This document shows, in pieces, positions 1-13,574 of a stretch of DNA of 64,000 nucleotides (positions within the stretch are counted from its first letter, which is position 1; the number at the start of each line of letters is the position of its first letter). Origin of the DNA: Strigamia acuminata (Eukaryota; Arthropoda; Chilopoda; Geophilomorpha; Linotaeniidae); contig OX442323.1 in assembly GCA_949358305.1 (NCBI GenBank), positions 6,014,001 through 6,078,000 on the forward strand, written 5' to 3'. The notes beneath the pieces are model-generated. The model was not told where the DNA came from. It saw nothing but the letters and a program-made list of their open reading frames with translations, and did no database searches. The translations under genes were made by a program, and so were the position numbers.

Positions 1-3000
1 ATATATATATATATATTTAAAAAAAAAAATATTTTTTCATAATTTGATAATTTTTTTTTAAATTTTGACATCAGTTTCCATCTTCACCTGACAGAGGTGA
101 GCAACCGATGCGGAATCCCAAAAGGCGACGCAATGTCTGCGAGGCATATCCAGGAAATGCTCTTGGTACGGGAGGCATGCCAAGTGCAGCTACTTTCCGA
201 TCGACCCTAAGGTGCAATTTGTGCTCCACTCCTTTACTCATCTCTTTCAACCCATTTCATTTGGATGAATGGAAATAGAAAATAGAAATCCGGGTTTTTA
301 ATTTTTTTTTTATTATTATTTTTTTTTTAAATATATATATAGCGAAACATCTCAGAAAAACATCTTCGATGATATATTGTCAATTATTTAACATTATTTA
401 ATTTTATTTTTATTTTTATAAACCCAAATCTCCGAGTTATTAGTTTGGATAATCGGGGTTCTGCTGTATTTATTGATAGTACCATTTGGTAAACATCACA
501 ATATATTTTTTCTTGTTAGATTTGAGAAGGAGAAGAGATATTACATCACTTTCTTGTCTTATCTGTTTCTCTTGGCTGCCTTTCCAGAGTATGAAGAGAT
601 GTCTTTATCACTACTGAACCTATCATTTTATGTAATTTTTTTTCTCCTTGTGTGCTGGTAATTATAAACCATTGGTTGGTGTACTTTTGCAAACTCAATT
701 GCTCAATTAGACTCTTTTAGTTTCATGTTTCTGGTAGTAAAAATTAGATTTTGAAAGTCCTAAAATTAATTTTAAAATTTTTTTTTTTTTTTACTTTTTT
801 TTTTAGATTTTAGTTAAGACAATTCAAGTTTTTTTTTCTCTATACTCACTCACCCCTACCCCACTTCCCCTTAATTTTTTCTTGCAACTACCAAAGTGCA
901 GTTGAAAGTCACGCACTAAGCTCGAAATTAGGTTCCACAATGCAGCAATTTTTTATTTTTCAAGAATAGTTGTGGCACGCTATTTGAGATAAGGTGGAAA
1001 ATTGCATGGGAGAAATTACTTAGTTTATAATTGGTCTTTTACTCTTCTTGTAAAATGTTATGTCAGAAAATATTAGCTATAAATGGCGTAATTAAACGCG
1101 GTACGATTGCACCGGAATGTATCGAAACGCCAAATATTTATTTCACTTTCACTTCGCTAGATTTAACCAAGGGTTATTATCAATTTTATATGAAAATGAT
1201 TAAACGAATCGCTCCACAGACGTTAGACGCATATATAGTCAGAAGATGGCGCCACCTATCAGTAATTTAGTTGTTCTGGTTTATTTTTCTCTCTCTCTCG
1301 CGTGTTTGTGTTTATGTTTATGCGGGTTGTTTGGATTTTTGAACAGCTAATTTGACGTGATTATAAGTAAAATTGATTGGACAATTGTGATTTTTATCAA
1401 GTTTTGTCTCTTGCACGCGACTGATGGAATAAATGACGCAAAAGCATGACCAGCCATGCGGTAGTGGATGACATTTATGCACAAACACAGACCTAGATCA
1501 ACACTTGTGGATGCGATAATTATTTCACTTATCACGAATTTAAATCACGACACAAGTTGTTGATGTACATGCACGCTGATTCGAGGTTTATCTCCGTTTT
1601 ATGAGGACATTAATGGCAGTAAAAGTCATATTTTTGCCTATTTAGTTAGAAATAAGGGCTGTTCTGTGCAATTTTACAAAAAAATAAATGTTGTACACGA
1701 AATAATGTCATTACAAAATAATGCTTTTAAATTAAATTAAATTCCAATTTGGAAAGAATGAAAAGAATTATTGTTTTTTACTTACAAAAACAGAGTTGTT
1801 GTGGATGGCAATTTTCATGGATGCATCACGTATTCTGAGGATATAAAAAATTGGAGTGTAAGCCAGAGACGCACAACCGGAAAGAAAAGGGAGGGCGGGA
1901 AAGGAAATGCAAGCCCATTTAGTTTAAACGAAAAAGAAAGGGGAGAAAGAGCAGATTAAAAAAGAGAAATAATAATAATAATGGGATTTAAGCGAAAAAC
2001 AAGTGTCTGGGGTGGCGAGAAACACAAATATTGACGAGTTTTGTAATCACGCGGGGTGAGTTTTTAATTTGTTTGCTCGGGTTTTGTTTTTTTAAATTGA
2101 TTTCTTTTTTTTTCGGAAATGAAAGTTTACGTTGGAAGGGCTTATCGGAGAGGAAAAATTGTTTTTTTTTTTTTACTGATTAAAGAATTTGGGAAATAAA
2201 TTTTTAACATATTTTTTCTTGTTGTTTAGTTTGAAGGGGATAAGATAAGCGATGAATTAATGCGAAGTGATGATTTAAAAATGGCAATAAATTCGAAATT
2301 GAAGCTAAATATCAAATTAAAAACGAAAAAAAAAATAAAAGAAATGGGAGTATTGAAAGAATCTTAAATTTAAACAACAAGAAAAAAATAAATTGTAGAT
2401 TAAAAATGTTAAATTAGAATGATTAATCTTGGAATTTGTATTTATTTTTTTTTAGGGTTATAATTTATAGCTGTGTTTATGGAAATATTCTAAAGACAGA
2501 GTAAGGAAGAAAAAAATCTCCCCAAAAAATGATAAGACGAAAGTGGTATCCTGTCAGGATAAAGACAAAAGACAGAAAAAAAGTTCCTCGCTTGAGTCGT
2601 CAGTCGAGGTCAACATCGAGGGACTCGGTCCGCAGTTAAAATAAGACGAAGACCGAACGAGGTATAAGACGTGAATTGTCGATAAGTCAGATTATGATAA
2701 GTCAAATTTGGATTTTAACTTTTTGTTTGCGATTTCTAATAGGTAGGGCCGTCAATGGGAAGGCGGGAAAAAGACGGAGCATAAAAATATAAATTATTGT
2801 AACATTCTGTCGGGCAAAAAAGATTGAACCGAAATTGTGAGGGCAAAATCGTGGGCCCCGTTACGCCCATGCCCCATCTTATCACCGTGTGAAGTCGAAC
2901 CTAAGTGATCGCCTCAATCCAAAGAAATTTCGTGCCAAGGGGGCGCTCAGATGTCGGCTTAACACCGCCGTCCACGTGCGCTCGACTCCTCCCAGAGATC

Positions 3001-3447
3001 CTAAATCTGTCACCAATATGCAAATTTTCAGGTGAGTTTAAATTCGGTGATTTGATCAGCCGTTTTTTTTTTCATCGCCCGAAAAATGTATTTTGAAAAC
3101 ATTCAAGAGCTGGACATCCGCCTCTGTCCATGTCTCGAGTTGTTTTGAACAATCTTGCATTTCTAATAAGTGTTTTGATAACAAAATTAATGGTAAATTT
3201 AAATGGAATTTGAAAATCGGAAATGTGGATTTTCGAGGTCCAGACTCAAATAGGGTTGACACTTGTCTTTCTTTCACCCAAATAGGGTTGACACCTCTCT
3301 TTCTTTCACCTGAATGTTGTTTTCCGTTCTACTTTTACAAAGAAAATGACCCCAAATTGTTCACAAATACATTGAAATAATATTGCAATGCGAGAGTGCA
3401 TTTTGTAATGCATTTTTGCGTGCTAGAGGTTTGGCGATTGCGGTTTT
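1..3447. other. gene-less AT-rich stretch
   Basis: No supported gene is seen here. The stretch opens with a short AT dinucleotide run and holds many poly-A/poly-T tracts. The few open frames are under 100 codons and look like chance. One of them (1031-1270) has a short reverse-transcriptase-like string that I judged too weak to annotate. Confidence 0.6.
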
Positions 3448-3703
3448 TATAAGAACAACCATGAAACAAAGGATAACATGGACACTTATCTGTGTGTTAT
3501 TACCTATTAATTCGTTGTTCTATGCGCTGATTGGATGACAGCGATCACGTTTCATGTATTGATTGCCAACTAAGCATGTTTGTTACTTGTTGTCATTCCA
3601 GAATACAATGCGGCTATATATTATGTGGCGCCATCGGTGGCAAAACGCTCTGAACATGTGGATACGTGTCCATGTTATCCTTGGTTCATGGTACAACTTA
3701 TAA
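3448..3703. mobile_element. MITE-like inverted-repeat element
   Basis: About 43 bp at 3448-3490 are repeated in inverted orientation at 3661-3703 with few mismatches; the shared core includes AGGATAACATGGACAC. About 170 bp lie between the arms and no protein is encoded. The size and structure fit a non-autonomous DNA transposon (MITE). The flanks are AT-rich, so a target-site duplication could not be fixed with confidence. The superfamily is unknown. Confidence 0.65.
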
Positions 3704-3736
3704 CTTTATACGGTTGCAAATGAAACCGTAGTACAA

Positions 3737-4035
3737 TAGAGAGTTTGCGAACATGCCTTTTTCCTTATAAATGGTCATCCTTATGACCTTATAGTGTTAT
3801 AACCTTATGAGATTATGAACTTAGTTGCGGCAAGTTTTCTTATAACCTCATGTTATGTTCTTAAAATAGTAATTTTGATCACATGTTGTGACAAGTTGTG
3901 AGGTAGATAAAAAATTGTTGGCTGCTCTATTTTATAAGGTACTCCCATAAAAATCCATTTTCCTTATGCTTATGACGCCATAAGGTCACAAGGATGACCA
4001 TTTCTAAGAAAAAAGGCATGTCCGCAAACTCTCTA
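3737..4035. mobile_element. MITE with 55-bp terminal inverted repeats and TA flanks
   Basis: The left end, starting GAGAGTTTGCG at 3739, is matched in inverted orientation by the right end finishing CGCAAACTCTC at 4033. The arms stay similar for about 55 bp. Both ends are bordered by TA (3737-3738 and 4034-4035), as expected for a Tc1/mariner-type target duplication. The interior codes for nothing. It sits only 33 bp from the preceding inverted-repeat element, so this is a small insertion hot spot. The superfamily assignment rests only on the TA. Confidence 0.75.
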
Positions 4036-6778
4036 ATTTTGCTATACTAAATGCATTCCCAAAACTATTATTTGTTATAAGCTCGAACCAAAATGCAAAA
4101 TTAGGATAATTTAACTTTATTTGTCAATTTTTGCTATTTTTATTACTAGAATTCTAAGTGTTCGTCCATCCAGAGTGGATTTTTTTTATTTTTCATTTTT
4201 TCAATGGGTGCGGTCGATTTGAACGAGTTCAATCTCAAGACGAGTAGTGGGAGCGAATAGAAGAGCATGAAGCTGCTGAATTACGACTGTCTGATGAAAT
4301 TTCTGGTGGGAAGTCGGCAATAAACATTGGTGCTTTGAAGAAGTTATTTTACGAGTTAACAAGAAGCTCCCAACAGTTATTGAGATCTTAAAACATAGGT
4401 GTCGCTCCAAAAAGACCAATCGACTCAAAGATAAGACAATTTATACGCGGTATTGAAAAAAAATATTCGTTTAGGCTATTTCTTCTTTCGTTTTTGACAG
4501 CTCGGCAGAATAAGTCATAATACTCCAATCTTTTTTCTCTCTTCATCCAACCAAACTGATATTTCATTCCCAGCCGTTTGATTATACAGACAATGGGTTT
4601 GTTTTGTTTAATTATAACTCTAAGGGAGTTATGAGATGAAATTTGTACAGTTGGCTTTGAGGCGATGATTTTTTTTTCTTTTATATATAAATTTAATTAT
4701 ATTTTGATTATATTTTGATTATACTTTGACAGCGTTTACATTCATTGCTTAACGCCGTTTTAACTCGGAGTTGTCGTTGACTTGAAGTTCCTTGGCATGG
4801 ATTTATGCACTCAAATAAACTTGTTTTTTTTTTGTTTAACCCTACTTAGCTAAAACATGCTACATAGACACACGCAAATGGTTAATTTTTTTTTTGGTCT
4901 TTTGTTCTGTGGATTTAATGTTCATTATAAATTATAAATGTGTCGATTGAAAAATTTGCATGATTAAGTGGCAAAAAGATGAATGTTTTTAAAAAAATGT
5001 GATCGGTGGAAGCGAAGGGTTAATGGTAGGCTTGTGAATTCTTGAGAAAAAATTTGCACCTGAAGGAAAGAATAATTTCGGTAGTTGTCAACTGAGGTGT
5101 CAGAAATTGATGGAGTTCGGCTCCACCCAATTGCCATTTATAGGCAATCGAGCCGCAAGTGATTGCTCGAAACTAGTAATATGCATAATTTGCATGTGTT
5201 TAAGCGAGAAAAATTTAGGAAATGAATTAATTGGTTTAAAGACACAAAATCCTGCAGATTAAAACGTGATTGGGCTTGGGAAGTGTCAAATCTAGTTTAC
5301 GTGACGCGGATGAGTGATTGATTAGGGTTTTTTACACAAAAAATTAAATTAAAAAAAAAATTTTTTTTTTTAAATATTTAAAAATAAAAATTTATTAATT
5401 TTTTCAGGAGGATTTGATAAGATATTAAATTTTGCCGCCTCTTTTGACAGCTTTACGGTAGCGCCATGTCTCCCGATTAGGAAGTTTGAAAGGAAAATAA
5501 TTCGGGCGTTATTCTTTGAACTTATCCAGAAAAAATAGAAAAAAAGCGACGTTAATGATGTGTGAAATTGAGTGTATCCGAAAACCACGATGATGGAGCA
5601 CGAAATTAATTATGGAAAAAGCAAAAATTGAAAAAAGAATTGGATTTGATTGTTTGTTTATACCGCCAGGTGAATCGTATCACCTGTAACGTCTAATTCA
5701 CCAATTGAGATTAAGTTCATTGTTTGAAATTAGTATTAAGTGTATTGAATTAAAATGAAAGAATGAGTTGTTGTATTTGCACCACAAGGAATTGTGCAGG
5801 TTTGAGCACGTTAGGAAGTTACATTGTATCGGCAACAATACAATTTATAAAGCATCATGCAGCTTCCATATTTTCCCCTAGCAACGGTTGGCCAGGTAAC
5901 GAACAATAAAGGATTTTCAATTCTGTTAGTGAAGTGAAAGAAGTATAAGGTTTAGGCACAAATCTTGGCTCGTTATTTTGTATCTGGACAAGAAAGATAT
6001 ACCGTAAATAAAACTTAACCACGTGTTGGGATGATACACATCGCAACCTTCGCGCGTTAAAAACTCCAAAATTACATCGCAAATCTCACCTTGTGGGTGT
6101 TTGTTGCCGGGAATCGGACAGAACGTTTGTGGCACGATGAAGTTTACACATGTAAAAAGTAATTTAATGCTCGCAATTTATTCGCAAGTGTAAACAAATC
6201 AAGGATAACAAGCGGCGGGATGGGACCTTGAAGAAATTATTGGCTAATATCATTATCCTGTCACACATCAACGATGGCGGGGACATCGAGAGCAACATGC
6301 CTTAGCTCGGGGGGAATTGCTAATGCACCTGAACTGAGCAAAAGTCGCCGTTTAGAAACAGGTGCAAAGCAAAGCGCTTTAATTTCGCGGACCACCTGAA
6401 ACGTGTAAATACTTTTGGCAATAAAACTAATGAGTGGGAAAATTAAGGGAGGGCGGTGGTCCGCGAATTTTTCTTCATTAAAAAGCGATGGACGAATTCT
6501 ATATTTGGTTGGAGGTGGGAATTAGTTGCATTGCTATTAGTTGTTTTGTATTGTTGAGAATGCCATTATTGACCACCCACGCACACGGTTGCGTCTTGCG
6601 TTTACGCTTCAGCTGTCTTATTGCGTTTGGAGGGGAAGGAGAGGAAAAAAATTGGAAATGGCAATGAATGGGCAGGGAGAAAAGTGGTAGCAGAAGCAAA
6701 ACAGTATGCGCCATTTAGGTTTTACTTGACAGCGGTAATTAGGGGGGGGGGAAGGAAAGGGTTTACTCAACGTGTGCA

Positions 6779-6809
<31 letters not shown>

Positions 6810-7045
6810 GTTTTAATTTTTTTTATTTGCATTTTTTTTTTGGTGGTCTTTTTTGAGATTGTATCAAGTTGGGAATCGTACCTGCTTTGTGCACACATTA
6901 ATTAAGGGGTAAAATGCGCGGTATAAATCTTGGAGAAATCGATAAATTAATGTCTTGTAGAAATACATATAAAATAAATTATGTGGATTTTTTTGGTTTT
7001 TTAAATGTATATTTTTCCGCTTGGCCCAGGTTTTTAGTCCAAGCA
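4036..7045. other. gene-less stretch
   Basis: No supported gene. A frame around 4243-4400 reads for about 45 codons on the plus strand but has stops around it and no family I recognise. The rest is AT-rich with several poly-T runs, including a roughly 30-bp T tract at about 6781-6809. Confidence 0.55.
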
Positions 7046-7146
7046 GGGCCGGATTAAGGGGGGCAAATGCCCCGGGACCCCTGATTCTAAAGGACCCCTT
7101 GGTATACTGTACTTACAAAATGCTTGTTTTGTCTGGAAATGCCTTA

Positions 7147-7246
7147 TTTCTCCAGAAAATGTTTCATTTCTCCAGAAAATGTCTCATTTCTCCAGAAAAT
7201 ACATCATTTCTCCAGAAAATGCACCATTTCTCCAGAAAATTTGTGC
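7147..7246 (+). repeat. 20-bp tandem repeat, five copies
   Basis: Five direct copies of a 20-bp unit, each beginning TTTCTCCAGAAAAT, with the last five or six bases variable. The core TTCTCCAGAA is an inverted TTC-N4-GAA arrangement. The array lies inside the outer transposon. It could be an internal subterminal repeat of that element or a simple minisatellite; no function can be read from the sequence. Confidence 0.85.
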
Positions 7247-7357
7247 AAATGCCTTTCTATTTTTATGAAAATAATGTGATCATCATTTCTGAATATTGAG
7301 ATCTGAGGAAGGGACCCCGTTCTCCATGTTTCTTTTGGGCCCCTAATTTAAAGGTCA

Positions 7358-7970
7358 AGTGCACTGAGTGGGTTTTTTTTTCTGATAGAACCTAATAAAA
7401 AAATATTTTTCATGTTAAAAAAAATGAAATTTTGGCCTTTATCACTGTTTAATAACTTTCAATGCATGATGGTTGTTGGCTGGGTGACTAAGTCATCAGT
7501 TCGGTGGTGGTTTTGTTGCACATACGCAGTCTGATGCGCATGCGCAGACGACAGTTTTCATTTCCGCAATACAATTACAATTTCAATCGAGATTTACTTG
7601 TATGATGGTTAAAAAGTGCTTAAAAGCAACAGCAATAAAGACAAAAACCATTCTTTTTATGGAATTCCAAGCAATACTATCAACAGAAAACAATGGATTG
7701 ATCGGATTGCTAACATATTTGGCCATGTGAATGTGCAGGTGAATCAAGATCAGCCATTATGAATCAAACCTAAGCTCAGAACTAGTTCCAGGTCAACTGA
7801 ACTACAGAACTAACGTCGTCATACTCCCATGATTTTTTGCCTCGTCAACACCCGATGTTGCGAATATTATTAAACAATGATAAAGGCCCAAATTTTATTT
7901 CTTTTTAACCAGAAAAATATTTTTTTATTAGGCTCTATCAGAAAAAAAATCAAACCCACTCGGGTGCACT
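7358..7970. mobile_element. nested transposon with ~87-bp terminal inverted repeats
   Basis: Arms at 7358-7444 and 7878-7970 are inverted copies of each other; the outermost bases read AGTGCAC on the left and GTGCACT on the right, and the inner ends are matching versions of GGCC-TTTATCA. The interior of about 430 bp contains a decayed THAP-domain coding fragment. That points to a THAP-encoding DNA transposon, for example the P superfamily, as parent. No clean target-site duplication was found. It is inserted in the GC-rich element above. Confidence 0.75.
7605..7758 (+). pseudogene. THAP-domain fragment of a transposase (decayed)
   Basis: A start MVKKC at 7605 is followed, after a one-base frame change, by NSNKDKNHSFYGIPSN and then RKQWIDRIANIFG. 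This is the N-terminal layout of a THAP zinc-binding DNA-binding domain: first zinc cysteine, the S-F-[HY]-x-[FI]-P block, then the conserved tryptophan in R-K-x-W. The second cysteine and the C-terminal C-x2-H pair are not visible, and a stop (TGA near 7759) follows. THAP domains occur in P-element transposases and in many host proteins. The position between long inverted repeats favours a transposon origin. Confidence 0.6.
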
Positions 7971-8028
7971 CAATTCATCGGACCCCCTGTCCCAAGTTCC
8001 AATGGCCCCCAAACCCCCAATCCGGCCC

Positions 8029-11000
8029 AAACCTCCACCTAAATGCAATTTACCCATTTGCCTTTCTCGGAATGAGCCATTGGCACCTCACAAAAGTGAA
8101 TTAGGACGTAAAAGCTCTTATCATCATTTTTACATCTAAATTATTTACACCGAATGAAGATAGCATTTCATCTCCTGTCGTCTGCCTGGACGAAAGCCAA
8201 TAAAATGATTATTCTCTTCCGGCAACTAGCAATAAGAACTGCTGTTAATGTTTTTTCCTTTTATACAGACAACACATTTAAACACACTCCAGGGAAGCAC
8301 ATTTACTCTCTCCGCAGGTAGTCTGTTGAAGATCGACCTGCGGTTCCCACACAATCTATTGCAGGTTAATACAATTTTTATTTTTATTTATTTTTTATTT
8401 CTGCAAGGGCTGCGAGGCGTGTGGCAATGGCCACGCAAAATTTCTTCCGCGCCGAGTACACTCATTTTGAATTATAGACCAACCTTTGTTTAACAAAATT
8501 TATTCCTTCCAATTATGTTTTTTTTTTGTGTTGCTATTTAGCTTTTATACTTTTCAGTGCATTTCAAATGGAATTACTTAATTGAAGTTGAAAGTTATTG
8601 CTCGCAACTGGTCTTAGTTTGATATTGCTCGCGTGATGCGGCGCCAAATTGCATTCCGTGCGCACTGTGTCTTCATTTTACGACGTTTCCGCGCTGCTTT
8701 TTTCTCTCTTTCTCTTTATCAGCGCTGGAATCGAGTTAGCGATTCTTTGGGTGACACCCCCATCAAGCATCACAGCACAGACATTCTTAGCTCAGCAGGT
8801 GTTTGGGTGGTTCCTTTAATCAACCCCGGTTCGCTCCGTGTAATGATCTTGTCATGCGGGCACTTCCTTGCGCTTATCTCCATTTATTAGTTTCTGAACG
8901 CTTTTGTTCCGTTTCGGTGGGGATTAGCGACTTAAAACGCGACTTAAAATTCAATTTTAATATCAATTCCTTGTGTGTGAATTAATTTTTCATGTTTCCC
9001 AGCCGAGAATCGCTCGAGAATCGCTGGAAATGAATGAATGTTTCGTCTCTCTAATTATGCACAGTCACAAAAGGTGATCCATAATTGAATCCGGGTTTAA
9101 TGGAATCCTTCTCCGAGATATGGCGATATGAAATGCCGAACAAAGTTCACCCAGCCTGCGGTGACAACCGACAAGACGGTCCCATTGAAATCTCAGCTTC
9201 TTCAATGCATAATTATGTGCCCAATATGGATGCACTTTTCGCGAACACTCGTTCCCTTCCTTATCAATTACAGAAAGGAGGAGTAGGCTGCAAACTATGG
9301 GCTTTTAATACGTTATTTACGATGTGATTAAATTTTTTTTTTCGGGCAAATAATATGGGCCTTATAGTTGAAAAGGCAAACAAGTACAACCTTGTCTCGT
9401 GCATGCAGATTTGGTAGTAAAAAAAACGGCATGGGGCCTCTGACTCAAGGGCCTAATTTATCTCTCCATAAACAAGAGTCCCTTGAACGAACTATGAATT
9501 TTAAATCGCTGAAATCTATACGTGGATGTGTTATTCTCGTTTGAGTGACGGGGAAATAGGTTAGGGCCGTATGGACCAAAGGTAATGAAAGGAATTTTTT
9601 TTTAATTTTTTTTTAATTTTTTTGATTTTTTTGATTTTTTTGTTTTGGAAGTGTCGAGGGTAATCAACTTTAAATTTGTGTTTCTTTTTCGAGCGGTTTT
9701 ATAGCTTTTTAATCGGTTTATCACGCAAAATAGCGTGGATTTGTTCTGCAGAGACGAGTTTTTTTCAAACGGGTTGTCTGCCATTAGCAGAAGGGCATCG
9801 GAAGGAGAGTGACATCTTCAGGTTGGATTTTTTTCACTGACCTTAACCGAACTGACGATTATTATAGTGTCAAAAGATTTCAATTAAGCGAAACTCGAGT
9901 GTTGACATTGCTGTTTGACTTTGATCCGCACCTCACAACATTTTGAACACACCGAGTGGTTGTGATTGGAAAAAGAATGAAATTCGTTGGCAATTAGTTT
10001 TGAGCAATTGCATCGCAATGTCTCATTAAATGAGTTGTTTGATGGAGGTTTCAATGTTAGTCGACAGCATTACGTTGCAAATAATTGACATCTTTTCATC
10101 TTAAATATGCCGTCGTCATGACAACCGGTTTATTGTACATAAAATTACTTAATTAGAATTCTGTCACATAACGTTCCTTGTAAATAGACGTCGGGGATTT
10201 AAAAAAATATTATTGCATTCTTGCGCACGTAAATAGGTGCGTTATTCTCGTTCTAGTCTGAAGCTGTCAGACTATTCTTCCCTCAGAAGACGGTTGACGA
10301 GATGATCCTAACCGGATGCAGATTGTCATCAATAATAACTTATATACTATTCTATGGCAACCCAACACAAGCACAGTCAGGAGAAATTGTGTAAATAGAA
10401 ATAGAAAGAGATAAAAGGATTCCAATAAGAGATAATAAAAAGTTGGATATTAACCAAACTGAACACACAAGACACGAAGACGTACATTGTATATGAAATT
10501 GATTGTAATGAGAACTGGGTTTCCCTAGTGACAAATAAAAGAGATGTTCTAATACAGATGTGTTTATGTTGATCTCCTGGTTAGGGTTAATTCGAGGCAA
10601 CACACTCCGCAAGAACATCGCTAAAGAGTCTTTACCCGCCCGTTCCGGGAGCAACTGTCGGTCGGATGGCTGCAGGCTCAGAGATATTCCTCCCACCCGC
10701 ACCGAGGTGGCCAACTTCCTCTTACACACCCGTCTTAACCTTGCCGTATTGAGTCCAGCTTCTGTCTCAAGATACGCTTGTCATTCGGGACCACCAACGA
10801 AATATTTGTGGCAGAAACCTGCACTTATGTAACCCTTTACTTGTCGTAGATTGAACTCAACCTTTGCCATCTTTAATCACTTTAAAACCTCAGATTTTTT
10901 TCAATAAAAAAAAATAATAAAAATAAAAAATATTTTTTTTTTGTTTTTATTTATTTTTATTTTTGCCGATCTCATCTTGCAAGTCCCTGACCCATCCCCC

Positions 11001-13560
11001 CATCCCTCGTGTACAACATTCCGTTAATCAGAAAACAAGAGGCGATAATTCAAAGTCGCGTGATTTAATAGGGCCGAATCACGCGTTGGGAGTTCGCGTA
11101 GGCGGCCGTGCAATTCGCAAGCCCTCACAGGGCCCTGGAGAAGAAAGAAATGGACGATAGGAGATGCCGCCGGCCGCCCCACACCCTGGACCACAGGGGT
11201 AAATGGAGAAATGTCCCACACCCACTTGGGCAAGTGGCAATGCACCCTGGCGAGAGAAACGTCGAGTGGGAATGTAAATTGATTTGTGGTTATTGGTAGA
11301 TTTCTTAATTTCTTTTTTATGTTTTGCATTTCCTAATATCTGATTCTGGGATATTTTTTATTATTATTATTTTTTTTTTAGGGTTGGAAATTCATTCAAT
11401 TGTGAATTATCACACCTGCAGGCGCCAGTGGTAATGTTTTGCAACTACTTTCCATTTCACACGTTTGATTTAAGGCAGTGGCGGTTTTTCTTTTTAATCA
11501 AAGAGCTGTTTGGTTTTGGGGAAATGTTTTTTGATGTTTTAATGATTGGAAAATAAGAGCAACGTTTCGTTTAGATTGAAAACTAAATGAAAAATGTTTA
11601 TTTTTTTATTTTTTTTATTTTTTTTTATTTTTTCAAAACAATTACTAATTTTCAATTAGCATATTCGAAAAAAAAAATTGTTTATTGTTAAATTTAAAAG
11701 CGGTGATTTAGGAATACATTCATCATACAATTTATCAACGTCTTTTGCATGGCAAAAAAAAAAAATAAACATTTTCAAAGACCCCCTGCTAAAATGACAT
11801 TTTTAACAACGTGGATTCCATTGATCATTGACAGACCAAACAAACAATCAATTAATTAACGAGAGGCAATTGAATTTTTTTTTTTTTTAATTAATTTTAA
11901 ATTTTTTTTTTTAATAAGCAAAATTAATTCAACTCGTGTCTAAATTCCCCAAATTTGATTAAATTATGAATTTATTTATTTAATACGCCATTCTCGTTTG
12001 TAGTCTCCGTGAGTGAAATGGAGAAATACCCAAAGAATAAAATGTTGCAAAAAAGGCAAAAAGACGTCGCCCATCTCTCGTAGCGCCACTGTTTGGGTGC
12101 CGGCAACTCTTGCAGAAATGCCTGCGGGAAGAAAAGAGTTGCGCGCTCGGGTTGGTCGGTAAGAAAGCAGCGCCACCCTGAGTTTGCTCGTCCAACGACT
12201 ACTATTCGCCATCGCAAGAAGGCACCGAGTGAAGTCAAGGTCAGGGCTGTGGCTGAGGAGAATCATTTGTGCTTGTTGCCGGTGTGCAGGTGCAAGTGCG
12301 ACGGAAATCGATCCATTTCCAGAGGTAAACGAATCAATGACAAGTGGCCACGCACTGCCCAAGTGGCACCGACCGACAACCGGCGCCGATTGGTCGCAAT
12401 TGGATTAGTTGACAGTGGATTAACTGATAAAACTCGCAGTCACATGGACGTTTGAATGGCAAAAGGTAAATGAATTGCTCGATCGCAGCTTCTGTGTAGA
12501 GCATCACGTTCTTTTAACGACTCGATATAAGTTCCTAAGGGGTGTTTTTATTTTTTATTTCGTTTTTTTTATACAACGAGCACAACAAACTTGATTACTC
12601 ATTATACATTAACACCTGCTTAGTGCTTGTAGCCGTTGAATAGGCGCTAATACCTGATTAATGCTTGACAAGACATTTCTCAATATTTTTGTTGTTTTAT
12701 TTTTTTTGGTGTAATCTTTTTATCAAAGAAAATGAGGTTTTGAGCATTGGTTTACCCGGGGCAATCACTTCACACAGATCAATGTAAATATAAATATACA
12801 TATTATGATTATACAGCCGAGTTTTTCCTCGTTTTATCTGCATTTTATATCTGAATGGAGCTTAAATTTGTCTGTTTTTTTATGTGTGTTGATTGGTTAC
12901 ATGCGTATGATAATGCAAAATTTGCACCGTTGGGGTGGGTCAGTTTGAAAAAGGTTTCAGGTCGAGGCACCCTCTTGGCCAGGTCATTCAAGGATGCATA
13001 TTTAGAAACCAGATGGGCCGGTCTTTGCTACCACGCACTGGTATTGGAAAAGGTGCATCTGAATTTCCCATTGGGTGTGTAATAACAAATGAAGATTAAA
13101 TGGTAATTAACGCGTTTCGGCCGAGTGGTTTCGTGTTTTTTTGAGGGAGATGCGTGAATTTGTGAGTGGTTTTTAATTTTTTTGTTGATGGGGGTTAATT
13201 GCGGGTCGTTTGGTTGGTGCGCGGCACGTGGTGCCCCTTGTTTGTGGCGCTTAGGGCCAGTGGTGAGGAGAGCAAGAGATGCTTTACGACATGGTGAATT
13301 CATCAGTGCTAAGTTATGAGACGGGGCGCAAACCGCACGTTGTATGTGCGTTTAGATTGCGGCAGAATTAAGGAAGCTGGAGGAAGGAGGAATAAAGAAA
13401 CTTGTTGTCACTATGACTGTTGGACGCCGGAAGATTTAGCTGCAATTATCTGGTGATTCGGTAGTTTGTCATATGGTAGAGGCAAAGCACGAAACTTGTT
13501 TTAATGGATGCAAACAGCTGGAGAGAGTTTGTTTGGGGGAAAGAGAAGAAACTGGGAATT
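8029..13560. other. gene-less stretch
   Basis: No supported gene. Open frames up to about 128 codons overlap on both strands around 10352-10830 and 11976-12455, where the DNA is locally less AT-rich, but none resembles a known family. They may be CpG-richer regulatory or untranslated sequence. Several poly-T tracts and short AT-rich repeats occur. Confidence 0.5.
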
Positions 13561-13574
13561 TTTGTAAGTTTTTC

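Larger units (their letters stand above)
7046..8028. mobile_element. outer decayed DNA transposon with GC-rich inverted ends
   Basis: The left end GGGCCGGATTAAGGGGGG (from about 7046) is matched in inverted orientation by CCCCCAATCCGGCCC (to about 8028). The G/C-rich blocks next to each end (CCCCGGGACCCC on the left, GGACCCCCTGTCCC on the right) contrast with the AT-rich surroundings. The element is interrupted by a second inverted-repeat element at 7358-7970, so two insertions are nested. No transposase can be read from the outer element. The superfamily is not identified. Confidence 0.6.

Noticed and set aside
1031-1270. Open frame with a string resembling reverse-transcriptase motif A (FTSLDLTKGYYQ)
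   Set aside because: Only a dozen residues match and no other RT block (YxDD, fingers, RNase H) can be found in any frame nearby, so chance or a tiny relic are equally likely.
10352-10832. Overlapping open frames of 90-125 codons on both strands
   Set aside because: No start context, splice sites or recognisable domain; the opposite-strand frames shadow each other in a locally GC-richer patch.
11972-12455. Five overlapping open frames up to 128 codons on both strands
   Set aside because: Mutual shadowing with low-complexity, arginine-rich products and no family resemblance; likely non-coding GC-richer DNA.
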